64,000 nt of DNA. It comes from CAVSCD01 sp963726335. Its GTDB lineage: Bacteria > Acidobacteriota > Aminicenantia > Aminicenantales > UBA8522. Location of the stretch: the NCBI GenBank assembly GCA_963726335.1, contig CAVSCD010000010.1:310001-374000 (forward strand), given 5' to 3'. A program made the position numbers and the translations under genes. Shown one piece after another: positions 37,478 through 47,762 of the stretch. Numbering within the stretch: position 1 is the stretch's first letter; every line of letters starts with the position of its first letter. Below the pieces are notes generated by a model. That model had not been told where the DNA came from. It saw nothing but the letters and a program-made list of their open reading frames with translations, and did no database searches.

Positions 37478-39989
37478 CGGTCGGCTTCCCCGCATTTTTC
37501 CCCGCCGAGATCAGGTTGGCGAAAATCCGAAAAGCTCCCGGCACGCCCGCCGGCAGCTGCCTGAACCAGGAATAGCCGGTGGTGATGAAAACCCCCTTGC
37601 CGTATCGTGCATACAAGAGCCCGCCTTTCCTTTCCGGCTCGCCGGGGTCGTTGCTCGACAGGACCGCTTCGTACCGCTCGTCCCATTGGCTGGGAAAATA
37701 CAAACCCCTCTCCTGGATCCAGCCCTCGAAATCCGCGGCCGTGATCTTATTGGGAACATTCAGGAGGGGGTGGCCGGGCAGAAGAAATACAACCGGCGCG
37801 TTTTCCACGCTCACCCGGTCGCGGCCGACGGTCAGCGGATAGGGGCCGATTGGACTGGAAGGCTGATTAGAGGCCACGTTGTATTGAACGACCAGTGTCC
37901 CGCCGTTCTCCACGTAGCGGAGGAGCCTGTCGTTCGATTTCTTGAGGGCATCGCGGGTGTTGTAGGCCCGGACGCCCGTGATGACGGCGTCGAACGGCGT
38001 AAGATCTGCGTTCTCGACCATATCGTCACTCAGCTCGACGACCTCAAAGCCGAGATTCTGCAGGGCGCGGGGGACGTCATCCCCTGCCCCCATGATGTAG
38101 CCGAGTTTTCTTCCGTTGGTCCGGATATCGAGCTTGACAACTCTCAGCCGGCTGTCCGGGAAATAGACCTGCCGATGAATGTGGGGGTAGGAGATTTCCA
38201 CCAGGTCCAGGCTGATTTTTTCCGCGCCCGCCTCGGCTTCCGCCGTCAGGTCGGCGGCGCCTGCTTGTTTTGGCGGAGAAACTTCGAAGGCAACCTCAAG
38301 TTCATCGTATTTCCCGGCCAAAGAGAAAGGGATGCTCGCCGGGCTGATTTTCCAGGCGGCCGGCCCGTTGAGGCGGACGGCGCCGGTAACATTCGGGGAG
38401 TGGCTCTTGAGCCTGAGCTTGATCTTCTTCGGAGTATCGCCCGCAAAAATGCTGACTTTATCGTCACAACGGATGGTGACCCGGGGCCTGACCTCGAACG
38501 ACCGGTAAAGCTCGCCTTCGACCGGGTCCGTCCAGCGGAAGAGGACGGGGACGGAATACTCGAGAACTTGTCCATCGGCCTTCAGCCCGATCTTGGCGCT
38601 CAGGGAAGGAGGGTTTTGCGCCTCTCCGAGCAGATCGCCGTTCCCTCCCGCCGAGAGCCCTTGTCGATTCGATTCCTCGAGCCAATACGGCTGCGAAAGA
38701 GGAAAGCCTTCGGGAATCTGAACCGCCGTTTCGATGGTTTGGGGCTCGTTGTTCTTAAGCGGACGGTCGAGCACGGAATCCGGGACGATCCCCGGAAAAC
38801 CCAGGCCGTGAAGCGTCAATGGTTGGCCGGACCGGTTGATGACCGCCGTTCTTATCGGAATCGTATCGCCCGGGGCCGCCGCGTAATCGCCGGCGATCGC
38901 TTCCATCCAGACCCCGGCGCAGGCTTGAATAGCTCGCAGTAGTTCGGCCCGTTTGATCCGCACCCAACCCTCGTCGGGGAGTTTGACCAGCTCGGCATAA
39001 ACGCTCATCAGCCCGGCAACGGAGTCCGACGGCCGCCGCGGATCAAAAGACTCAAGAATCGCCGCGAGTTGCCGCCCCACCTTTTCTCCGCCGGGGACAC
39101 GATTCCAGGAGACATCGATGCCTTCGAAGATGTCTTGGGTCGCGGGGTCGCCGGCGGCGATTTCAAAATAATCCGTCTGGGTTCCACGCCTCCCGGACAT
39201 ACCGAAGCCCTGGCTTTTATGTTGGGACCGGCTCTCCCCGGCGATCTCCGAGTACGATTTTCCCAACAACGGATTGTATTCGCCCGTGTCCACCCGCAGG
39301 AGACCCTTGATCTCGTCCTGAGCAGGCCGCCAGACATTCCACAAGAGCCTCCTGGGCTTCCAGGCGGACACGTATTTCAGCTGCTCGGGAAATTTGGACG
39401 GATCGGCGGCGGCCGCGAAAGCCTCCTTGACCTGGAGCGCCGTCGCCATATGGTGGCCGTGCCCGCCCGCTTGCCGGGCCGAAAAGCGGCTCATGATGAT
39501 ATCGGGGCGGAATTTCCGGATCACCCAGACGATATCGCCCAGCGTCTTTTCTTTCCCCCAGAATTCAAAGGATTCCTCGGCGGTCTTCGAATACCCGAAA
39601 TCGACAGCCCGGGTGAAGAACTGCTCCGCGCCGTCGATCCGGCGGGCGGCCAGGAGCTCCTGGGTCCGAATGAGGCCGATCTCCACGCCCTGCTCCGGGC
39701 CGATCAGATTCTGACCTCCCTCGCCGCGCGTGACCGAAAGATAGGCCGCCCGGTATTTTTTTCCCTTCGAAAGATACGCCAGGATCGCGGTGTTTTCGTC
39801 ATCGGGGTGGGCGCCGACATAAAGGACGGTTCCCAGGACGGTCAGCTTCTGGAGGGCGATCTCGAGCTCCCCGGCGCCGGGGATGGAGGGCTGCTGCGCC
39901 GCGGCCTGAACGGTGAGAATGAGAGCCAGGCTGAGGATCGGATGGATATACTTCTTGATGATGATTCCTCTCTTTTCTCCCAACGACAC
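37464..39989 (-). CDS. secreted PIG-L family deacetylase with long C-terminal extension
   Basis: This intact 841-aa protein has a signal peptide at about residues 10-32 (IIIKKYIHPILSLALILTVQ). PIG-L catalytic domain about 50-290 with the zinc motif GAHPDDEN (H61, D63, D64) and a second His cluster GGHGHH (177-180). Then about 300 residues of beta-sandwich-like extracellular sequence (NPQ-type domains, e.g. TAVINRSGQPLTLHGLGFPG). The C-terminal domain includes FDAVITGVRAYNTRDALKKS and VENGGTLVVQYN, similar to a ThuA/GATase-like fold. It probably deacetylates an N-acetylated sugar or glycoconjugate outside the cytoplasm. The chain ends overlapping the small membrane peptide. Confidence 0.85.
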   Translation of the reverse strand: MSLGEKRGIIIKKYIHPILSLALILTVQAAAQQPSIPGAGELEIALQKLTVLGTVLYVGAHPDDENTAILAYLSKGKKYRAAYLSVTRGEGGQNLIGPEQGVEIGLIRTQELLAARRIDGAEQFFTRAVDFGYSKTAEESFEFWGKEKTLGDIVWVIRKFRPDIIMSRFSARQAGGHGHHMATALQVKEAFAAAADPSKFPEQLKYVSAWKPRRLLWNVWRPAQDEIKGLLRVDTGEYNPLLGKSYSEIAGESRSQHKSQGFGMSGRRGTQTDYFEIAAGDPATQDIFEGIDVSWNRVPGGEKVGRQLAAILESFDPRRPSDSVAGLMSVYAELVKLPDEGWVRIKRAELLRAIQACAGVWMEAIAGDYAAAPGDTIPIRTAVINRSGQPLTLHGLGFPGIVPDSVLDRPLKNNEPQTIETAVQIPEGFPLSQPYWLEESNRQGLSAGGNGDLLGEAQNPPSLSAKIGLKADGQVLEYSVPVLFRWTDPVEGELYRSFEVRPRVTIRCDDKVSIFAGDTPKKIKLRLKSHSPNVTGAVRLNGPAAWKISPASIPFSLAGKYDELEVAFEVSPPKQAGAADLTAEAEAGAEKISLDLVEISYPHIHRQVYFPDSRLRVVKLDIRTNGRKLGYIMGAGDDVPRALQNLGFEVVELSDDMVENADLTPFDAVITGVRAYNTRDALKKSNDRLLRYVENGGTLVVQYNVASNQPSSPIGPYPLTVGRDRVSVENAPVVFLLPGHPLLNVPNKITAADFEGWIQERGLYFPSQWDERYEAVLSSNDPGEPERKGGLLYARYGKGVFITTGYSWFRQLPAGVPGAFRIFANLISAGKNAGKPTDGKN

Positions 39990-40028
39990 CCACTCGAGGC
40001 GAGCCGGCGCGGGAATCGGCGCTATTGA

Positions 40029-40619
40029 TTACTGGGCCAGCGAAATCTTGAACGGGACTTTCAGCTCCACCCAATGAAGGTAGGCCGTGGCCGACGTTCC
40101 CGCCAGGTCGTCGAAACCGAACGCCATCCACTCCTGGAAGGGAGCTTTGACCGGGGTGACCGTGACGCGGAGGGCGTCCTCCTCCTGCTTATAGGTGTAG
40201 CTTCCCCAGGCGGCTGTGTTCTTGTTGAAGATGACGATCCATTCCGTCTCGCCGGGGATCATGTGGATGCTGTATTTTCCGGCCGGCAGCGGTTTCCCCT
40301 CGACCAGAAGATCTTTATTGGATTCAATGATCGTGCTTTCGTTCGCGCCCGCCCGCCAGGGAAAGGGCTTGTTCTCGGAGTACTTGTTTCCGGGAGCCAG
40401 GCCGTAGGGCACAAGCTCGCCCCAGATTTTTCTTCCCTTGACGCCCGGACGGCCGTATTCGATCTTGACCACGGCGTCAATTCCCAGCGTCTGCATGACG
40501 CCGGCTTTCAGGCTGGCCCGCACTTTCGCCGGCGGCTGTTGCGCGGAGCCGATGTCCGGCAGAGCCAGAAGTAACGCCAGGCCCAGGATAACTCCAAGCA
40601 TCAGTCCATATCGTTTCAT
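40029..40619 (-). CDS. DUF2911 secreted protein
   Basis: The 196-aa product from ATG 40619 has a strong RBS (GGAGGAAA) and a signal peptide (MKRYGLMLGVILGLALLLAL). Upstream in-frame codons to 40739 run through repeat DNA and are excluded. The mature part has IEYGRPGVKGRKIWGELVPY, then PAGKYSIHMIPGETEWIVIF, which are the hallmark segments of DUF2911. The family is periplasmic or secreted and of unknown role. First gene of the long minus-strand run with the PIG-L and bacillithiol genes, 39 bp before PIG-L. Confidence 0.88.
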   Translation of the reverse strand: MKRYGLMLGVILGLALLLALPDIGSAQQPPAKVRASLKAGVMQTLGIDAVVKIEYGRPGVKGRKIWGELVPYGLAPGNKYSENKPFPWRAGANESTIIESNKDLLVEGKPLPAGKYSIHMIPGETEWIVIFNKNTAAWGSYTYKQEEDALRVTVTPVKAPFQEWMAFGFDDLAGTSATAYLHWVELKVPFKISLAQ

Positions 40620-40689
40620 ACTTTCCTCCTCCGATGACGGTGCAGAATATCCTATGGGATATTCTATTATATTATAGCCTATTTGGTCG

Positions 40690-40742
40690 CCGTAAGGACA
40701 TCGTGAACCGATTCTCAATGCTCGAAACCGTAAGGACATCGT
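40690..40742. repeat. 15-bp direct repeat, 38-bp period
   Basis: CCGTAAGGACATCGT occurs at 40690-40704 and again at 40728-40742. Only two copies are present. It lies upstream of the DUF2911 promoter. Confidence 0.6.
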
Positions 40743-40763
40743 ATACTATCTGCCCCTTAGATA

Positions 40764-40928
40764 ATTGGTGCCAGGTTATCAATTCACCATTTTCCTGAAT
40801 AACCCGACGGCCCGCGGAGCGTCTCAACTCGCTATCCGTAGACATTCTCAGCCGGACAGGATAATCCGAAACTCCGAGCACAATTCGCCGGGCGGAATTA
40901 ATTGGGGAATTGATATCCTGGTACCATT
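40764..40928. repeat. P3 palindromic unit
   Basis: Left arm at 40764-40793 and right arm at 40900-40928 are imperfect reverse complements of the same P3 core as at 29296-29411 (AATTGGGGAATTGATATCCT in the right arm). They are separated by about 106 bp that differ from the other unit. Confidence 0.65.
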
Positions 40929-40964
40929 TGATGAAGGACCAATTGATAGGTTCTCAAATAGAGC

Positions 40965-40994
40965 TTGACTTCTCCCCCATAATATTGATATATC
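40965..40994 (+). promoter_or_regulatory. TonB receptor promoter, copy 1
   Basis: TTGACT (40965-40970), 17-18 bp, ATATAT/TATATC (40988-40994). The -10 region and the bases after it (CTTCCGCCCGAAGGGAAATG) are almost repeated before receptor 2. A leader of about 100 nt ends in AAAGGAGG (41088-41095). Confidence 0.65.
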
Positions 40995-41100
40995 TTCCGC
41001 CCGAAGGGAAATGGCAATGAGGACGGGGCAAGAACTCTCACTATACCGATAACCTCATCGCCGTTTTGTCCTGCCTTTATCCTGAATAAAGGAGGATATG

Positions 41101-44100
41101 ATGGGTCGACCACGGCAGATACTCCTGTGCCTGCTCGGATTGGCATTCCTCAGCGCAACTCTGGCAGCCCAGATTCCCACCGGCAAGATCTTCGGCACCG
41201 CCACCGACGAACAGGGCAATCCCCTGCCCGGGCGTCGCCGTCGAGGCCACCAGTCCCCGGCTCGTCGGCAAAGCCTCCGCCCTAACCGACACCAACGGCG
41301 TCTATCGCCTCTTCGGCCTCACCCCCGGCACTTACCAGGTTTCTTTCACCCTCCAGGGGTTCAAGCCCGTCATCCGGACAGGGATCGTGGTCGCCATCGA
41401 GCAAACCTTGAAGCTCGACGCCGCCATGTCCCTGGGCGCTATCGAGGAGGAGGTGACGGTCGTCGGCCAGACGCCGCTCATCGACGTCAAGACGACGGTC
41501 AAGGGCGTGACCTTGACCAGGGAGACATTCCAGGTCCTCCCCCACGGCCGCGACTTCGACACGCTTCTCGGCGCCGTGCCGGGCGTTTACAACGAGAAAC
41601 TCCTCGTCGGCATCTCGGTCGACGGCGCCTCCGGCCTCGAAAACATGTTCTACGTCGACGGCACGGACATCGGCAACATCCTGACCGGCGCCCGCGGCCA
41701 AAACATGGCCTTCGAATTCGTCGATGAAGTCCAGATCAAGGCCAGCGGCTACCAGGCCGAGTTCGGCGGCTCCCTTGGCGGGGTCATCAACGTCATCTCG
41801 CGGCAGGGGGGCAACTCCTTTCACGGCGATGTGCTCGGCTTTTATAGCGGCTCCAGCCTCACCGGCAAGGAGAGGGACACGCTCCAGCTCAATATTTACG
41901 ATTACAACATCGCCGAATACGTGAATTACCAGGACCTCTTGGGCAAGGAGAAGGTCGACCGCTTCGAAGCCGGGTTCAGCCTGGGAGGCTACTTCATCAA
42001 AGACAGGCTCTGGTTTTTCGGCTCGCTGTTGCCAGTTTATCTGGAAACCGGCCGGCACGTTATCTTCGAGCCCTCAAAAGAAGAGGGGGATTACACCCAG
42101 CGATATCAATACCACAATTTCCAGGCAAAGCTCACCGCGCGGCCTTTCAAGTTCATGCGCCTGGGCGCGAGCTTCGTCAACAACTTTTCCAAGTACAAGG
42201 GCGCACTCCCCCCCCGAAACGGGACTGGAAACCCCGACGACGTCTGGCCGGACTATGGTTTCAGCTATCCCAAATGGAGCGCCTCGGTCTACGCGGACAT
42301 CACCCTGGGCAACAACCTCCTGATCGGCCTGCGCGGCGGATCATTTTATACGAATACAACTGACCAACTCGTCCAGCCCAACGAGACCCGGTGGGTTCAC
42401 GGCGGCTTGGGGACATCGGCCTTCCCGGAGATCCCGGCCGAACTCCAAAGGCCTCGAGACTGGTCTAACCGACGCATCCGTCTTCGTCACGGAGAGGTAG
42501 ATCGATCAAAGATACCACGCCGACGCGGACCTCACCTACTATCTCAACCTGGCCGGCGAGCATGCCTGGAAATTCGGAGTTTCCTGGAATCGCTCCCGGG
42601 AAGACAGGTTCGCCGGCTTCAAGTACCCCGACTACCCCAATGTCGCTTTTTATTGGGACAGGGGTTATTATCTCTATAACGACCCTGCCCATCCCGGGCC
42701 CTTCAGGGGAAAATACGGCTATTTACCAGGTCTTTGGAAATGAGGCCACCGGCCCCTATGGGTCTGTCTATGATGTCCACAGCGACCGCTGGACCTTGTA
42801 TCTTCAGGATTCCTGGACGATCGCCGGCCGGTTCACCGTCAACGCCGGGCTGCGGGCGGAGCAGGAGTACGTGCCGGCTTACACGGACGACCCGGCCTAC
42901 GAGAATGCCAAGCCGATCGATTTCAAGTTCAAGGACAAGCTGGCGCCCCGGCTTGGTTTTGTCTACGACGTCCTCGGAGATTCGAGCCTCAAGATCTTCG
43001 GCAGCTACGGCATCTACTATGACGTCTTCAAGCTCTATGTCGCGGGCGCTTCCTTTGGAGGTTCCAAGAGCAAGTTAGCCTCCTACACGCTCGACACCTA
43101 TGAGTGGGACAAAATCGGCGTGAACGGGTATTATCCCGGCACACTGATTGAGGTTTTCGACAGCCTGCCGGTGACTCTCGACAATATCGACCCCGGCCCT
43201 GAAGCCGTTGAGCCAGCGGGAGTTTTCCTTCGGCGCGGAAAAGAAGATCATGGAGAACTTCTCGGCGACCGTGCGCCTCGTCCAAAAGAACCTGCATAAC
43301 GCGCTCGAGGATAGCTTTCTCCTCCAGCCGGACGGCTCCTATTTCTACGGCTATTTCAACCCCGGCCTCGGGTATTCGCTGCCCACGACGCAGGGCGGCA
43401 AGGTCGACCCGCGAGTATCCGACATTGCCCAAGACGAAAAGGGAGTACTGGGCGGTCAACTTCAGCCTGGACAAGAGGTTTGCCCGGAACTGGCTGGGCG
43501 GTTTCTCCTACACCTGGAGCCGGCTCACCGGGAATTACCCCGGCCTGGCCACTTCGGACGAAGTTATGAATTGGTCAACAGGAGAGGGACGGGGCAGTCC
43601 GAACTACGAACAGGCATTCGACTGGTGGAACTATTCTTTCACCAAGGACCTCCAGCCTCAGGACGGACCGCTCCAGACCGACCGGCCGCATTACTTCAAG
43701 CTCTACGGCGCCTACACTCTCCCCTTCGGTCTGACGTGGGCACGGTCGTCAACGCCATGAGCGGCACGCTTTTTACCGAATGCTGGTGGACAGGGGAGCG
43801 TTTGGACGCCGTTCAACAGGGGCTATTACAGGGAAGGCACCTCGGGGAATACTCTCAGGCAAATGCGGTCGCCGTTCCTGTGGTTTGCCGATTTTTATGC
43901 CGAATACAGCCTGAGGCTCGGGAAGACCTCGCTCAATTTCAACGTCAACATCGATAACCTCTTCAACGTTGACACGACCACGGCATATTATAAGTACCGG
44001 GACTATGGGGGCTTTTGGGTATCGGACGAAGAATTGCTGGCCAACCAGTGGGACCTGGAGGATCGGCCGGATTACATCCCCAATGCGATGTTCAAGATGG

Positions 44101-44155
44101 CGGCGACCTTCTTCCCCCGATCGCCGGGCGCCTGGGGGTAAGGTTCAGCTTCTAG
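41101..44155 (+). CDS. TonB-dependent outer-membrane receptor with carboxypeptidase-regulatory N-domain (receptor 1), many frame breaks
   Basis: ATG at 41101 is 5 bp from GGAGG. The ATG at 41098 is only 2 bp away. Signal peptide MGRPRQILLCLLGLAFLSAT, then a CarboxypepD_reg beta-sandwich (GKIFGTATDEQGNPLPG ... VYRLFGLTPGTYQVSFTL). The plug domain follows (VTVVGQTPLIDVKTT, VDGASGLENMFYVDGTDIGN) and then a long beta-barrel. The barrel ends VRFSF with a terminal Phe, as expected for an outer-membrane protein, only in the repaired frame (TAG 44153-44155). Breaks near 41227, 42475, 42690, 43200, 43430, 43740 and 44120 at least. About 1010 residues after repair. Imports or binds an unknown ligand. 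No TonB box can be fixed. Confidence 0.83.
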
Positions 44156-44187
44156 AATTGGTGACAGGATATCAATTCACCAATTCT
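44154..44187. repeat. compact P3 palindrome at the receptor 1 stop codon
   Basis: AGAATTGGTGA (44154-44164) and its exact reverse complement TCACCAATTCT (44177-44187) flank a 12-bp centre. The element begins within the TAG stop of receptor 1. Confidence 0.7.
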
Positions 44188-44188
44188 A

Positions 44189-44217
44189 CTTCCTCCTGCT
44201 CGCCTTGCGGGAGGAAG
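44189..44217 (+). terminator. hairpin after TonB receptor 1
   Basis: CTTCCTCC (44189-44196) pairs with GGAGGAAG (44210-44217) across a 13-nt loop, followed by AGGTCATAATTTGG. It is a plausible transcript end for receptor 1. The U-tract is weak. Confidence 0.4.
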
Positions 44218-44395
44218 AGGTCATAATTTGGCTGCTGGTAAATTTACCGATAAGAAAAAATTATAGTCGATAGATTTTCCTATGAGCAAATATTCTTGGC
44301 AGTTTGATTTATGGACATTGACTTTATTCTCAGATTAGCCTGCCCGCCTTGCGCGGGAGGATGGAGGCGGTGGATGAAGTGAGCGAGGAATCAGA

Positions 44396-47300
44396 ATGAA
44401 GTGCTCCCAATGCCAGGCTGATAACGCCGACGAGTCCAAGTTCTGCGCGGAGTGCGGGACTAGAATTCAGGGGACAGGTGGAATTCAAGGCACACGTACC
44501 GAATTCGAGACGGGAATTCGGAACATGTCCCGAATTCCTCGAATCGGACTGCCCCCGAATTCCGAGGCGCATGTTTCCAAGACGAAGACGCTCGAGACTG
44601 TTTACAAGGTCTTGAGCGAGGGGAAGATATTCGCCGATAAGTACGCCATCATCGGCGAGATCGGCCAGGGCGGGATGGGGGTCGTCTACAAGGCCCAAGA
44701 TACGACGCTCAAGCGCACCGTCGCCCTGAAGTTCCTGCCGCCCGAGTTCATGCGCCTGCCGGATGCCAGGGAGCGGTTCATCCGGGAGGCCCAGGCGGCG
44801 GCCGCCCTCTCCCACCCCAACATCTGCACGATCTACGAGGTTGCGGAGGCGGACGGCCAGCCGTATATCGCCATGGAATATGTGACGCGGCGAGAGCTTG
44901 CGCCAAAAAGCGGCCAAGGGCCCGATGGCGGCGGACGCTGTCGCCGACATCGCCGTCCAGGTTGCCGCGGGGCTCGAGGCGGCCCACCAGCGGGGGATCA
45001 TCCACCGGGACATCAAGAGCGCGAACATCATGGTCACCGAGAAAGGCCAGGCGAAGATCATGGACTTCGGGCTGGCCAAGATGCTGGGCGGCGAGCAGCT
45101 CACGCGAGAGGCGGTGACGATCGGGACGGTGGCCTACATGTCGCCGGAGCAGGCCCAGGGCGAGGACCTGGACCTGCGTACCGACCTCTGGTCGTTCGGT
45201 GTCGTGCTCTACGAATTGCTGACGGGACAATTGCCGTTTCGGGGCGACCGGGAAACGATCATCCTCCATTCGATCGTCAAACTGGACCCCAAACCAGCGC
45301 GGCAGGTCAAGCCGGATATTCCGATCGAGCTTCAGAAGATCATCGACCGGGCGTTGAAGAAGAACCGCGGAGATAGGTATGCGTCCGCAGCGGAGATAGC
45401 CGCAGACCTCAGGAAATACCTCGAGACCCGCCGCGCCGAGGAAGCCGGATTTTTCAACCTGAAATCGCTGGCGCGCCGGATGAAGAGGCCGGCTTATTTC
45501 ATTCCGGCCGCCGCGGTCCTTCTCGCCTTCGCCGCCCTCGCCTATCTGGCGCATCGACCACGCCGCCCGCATCCGCTGGGCCCGCCGGGTCGCGCTCCCG
45601 GAAATCCAGCGTCTTTACCAGGACTCGAAATTCGCTGAAGCCCTCAAGATCGCTGTTCGCGCTGAAAAATATATGGCCGAGGATCCGGAATTCAGGGATG
45701 TCCTGCTGCAAATCGACGGCCAGTTGGCTATTGAATCGGACCCGCCCGGCGCTTCCGTCTAATATCGAAGATTACTCAGCCAAAGATGCCCCCTGGGAGC
45801 TCGTCGGGCAGACGCCCTTGCCGGCAGTCCGGATAGCTGCGGGCCATTCGCGGATCAAGATGGAGAAGTCCGGTTACGAGCCGCTGGAATTCTGGTTTTA
45901 CGTCAACGGCAAGCGCGACAGTAATAACTTCTTGGCGGACACGCCGCTCAAGACAAAGCTCGATCCTCAAGGGAGCGTGCCCGCCGGCACGGTCCACGTC
46001 CGGGGAAGCACGGGAGACAAGTACCGGCCGGCTATTACGGATTAAGTAAGTACCAGCCGGCTATCACCGGATTAACAGGAGCTGCTCCGGCGGTTTTGCC
46101 GGATTATTACCTCGATAGGTTCGAAGTCACGAACAGTCAATATAAGGCGTTTATCGACGGCGGCGGCTACCGTGAGCCGAAATTCTGGAAGCAGGCTTTT
46201 ATTCACAGCGGACAAACGATTTCCCGGGAAGAGGCTATGAAGCTCTTCGTCGATAAGACGGGAGTGCCGGCGCCGTCCGGCTGGGAACTGGGCGACTATC
46301 CAAAGGGACAGGATGACTATCCCGTCTCGGGGGTTAGCTGGTACGAGGCCGCGGCCTATGCCGAATTCGCCGGGAAAGCCCTCCCGAGTGTTTATCACTG
46401 GGCATGGCCGTTGGCGCCTTATCAATGGGTCCCCGAGGCCTTCCTCGCTCTTTCGAACTTCGAGGGACAGGGTCCGCTTCCGGTCGGGCAGTTCTCAAGC
46501 ACTCAGCCCGGCGGGAACTTATGACCAGTGTGGAAATGTCAAGGAATGGTGCTGGAACGCCAGAGGGGATAAACGGCTGATCTTGGGCGGTGCCTGGAAC
46601 GATCCGAATTACGTGGGATTCATGGCCGAAAGCAGCGAGGCGTTTCGCCGGGAAACGAATTTTGGGTTCCGCTGTATGCAACATCTCGAGCCGCCGGAGC
46701 CCACGGCCGGAGCACTCGACCCCATCCCGGAGCCGGTCGAAGTGGATTTCAGTAAATTGGCGCCGTGTTCGGATGACGTCTTTAGTGTCATCAGGGGGAT
46801 TTATTCTTATTCCAAGTCCGACCTCGAGTCCAAAATCGAGTTTCGCCGGGAATATTCCGAATATGCGATGCTCGAAAAAGTGTCTTTCTGGGATGCTTTT
46901 CGAAAATACCGCGTGCTGGCCTATATCTTCCTGCCGCGGAAATCCCAGCCTCCGTTTCAAGCCGTCATGTACTACCCGTCGGCCGATGCCTGGTACCTGG
47001 ACTCCATTTCGGATTATCCGCTGGGGGAAGGAGAACTCCATTTTAAGCACGGCCGGGCTTTCATCTTTCCCGTCCTCACGGGCACCTTCGAACGAAAAGA
47101 AGAAAACCCCAAGGGAATTCGGATTTCTTCAGGCCTCTCAAGCCAGGAGAGAAGAGATCGGCTGATCCGGAATTTTCAGGACATGGCCAGGTGCCTCGAT
47201 TACCTCGAGACCCGGCCGGCGGATTTCAGGGCCGATAAGATCGCCTTTCAAGGAATCAGCAGCGGCGCGATAATCTCGCCCCTGTTCGGCGCCTTGGAGA

Positions 47301-47606
47301 CCCGGCTCCGGGCGATGGTGGCTATCGGGGGCGGGATATGGTCGAGCGGCGGCCAATTGATCCCAGGGTTTGCTGAGCTCGACATGGTCAACTTTCTGCC
47401 GCGCGTTAAGCTCCCGTTTCTTCTGGTCAACGGAAGATATGATCTTTTATTTCCCGGCGGAAACGAACCTGAAGGCGTTTATGGGTCTCTTGGGAACACC
47501 GCAGAAGGACAAGTATCTCAATCTCTATGAGACGGGGCACACGGCGACCTCGCCCAAGTCCTTCAAAGATATCCTGGATTTTCTGGATAAGTATCTGGGC
47601 CGGTGA
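44396..47606 (+). CDS. Ser/Thr kinase fused to PEGA, FGE/SUMF1 and alpha/beta-hydrolase domains (kinase 5), several frame breaks
   Basis: Zinc ribbon C3, C6, C17, C20. The linker carries P2 palindromes. Kinase: G-loop GQGGMG, K112 (VALKFL), HRDIKSAN, DFGLAKM. A TM helix (YFIPAAAVLLAFAALAYLA) follows near 45500. PEGA-type segment: IESDPPGASV then GHSRIKMEKSGYEPLEFWFY. FGE/SUMF1 domain: DYYLDRFEVTNSQYKAFIDG, GVSWYEAAAYAEFAGKALPS, CGNVKEWCWN, LGGAWNDP. The C-terminal hydrolase has GISSGA (nucleophile Ser), NGRYDFLFP (acid) and ETGHTATS (His). Breaks near 44905, 45560, 45765, 46030, 46520 and 47460. About 1070 residues after repair, stop TGA 47604-47606. The kinase half is closest to kinase 4. 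Confidence 0.8.
44462..44574. repeat. nested P2 palindromes in the kinase 5 linker
   Basis: Several GAATTC-GGGGACA type half-sites in both orientations (AGAATTCAGGGGACA at 44462, ATGTCCCGAATTCC near 44525, GCCCCCGAATTCCG at the end), translated in frame between zinc ribbon and kinase. Same family as 54987-55118 and 61418-61474. Confidence 0.7.
46019..46076 (+). repeat. imperfect 29-bp direct duplication inside kinase 5
   Basis: Copy A 46019-46046 and copy B 46048-46076 share AAGTACC-GCCGGCTAT and GGATTAA. The first copy brings an in-frame TAA (46044-46046). The family-like sequence (RPAITGLTGAAPAVLPDYYL) resumes in copy B in another frame. Confidence 0.6.
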
Positions 47607-47625
47607 ACTAGCCGGAATTTCGCGC

Positions 47626-47654
47626 TTGACTTGGCCGCCTGAATATTGATATAT
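47626..47654 (+). promoter_or_regulatory. TonB receptor promoter, copy 2
   Basis: TTGACT (47626-47631), 17 bp, ATATAT (47649-47654), followed by the same leader as receptor 1 (CTTCC-CCCGAAGGGAAATG) and by AAAGGAGG before the start. Confidence 0.65.
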
Positions 47655-47762
47655 CTTCCCCCCGAAGGGAAATGACGGTGAGGGTCGAGCCAAGCTTTTC
47701 GTTCTGCCGCTAACCTCATCTGCCATTTAGTCCTGCCTTTATCTTGCATAAAGGAGGATATG

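Larger units (their letters stand above)
40620..41100. other. repeat-rich divergent region between DUF2911 and TonB receptor 1
   Basis: Contains, left to right: an AT-rich patch with TATAAT on the minus strand near 40670-40680 (likely -10 of the DUF2911 gene), a 15-bp direct repeat (40690-40704 and 40728-40742), a P3 palindromic unit (40764-40928), and the promoter and leader of TonB receptor 1. No ORF of coding character. Confidence 0.6.
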
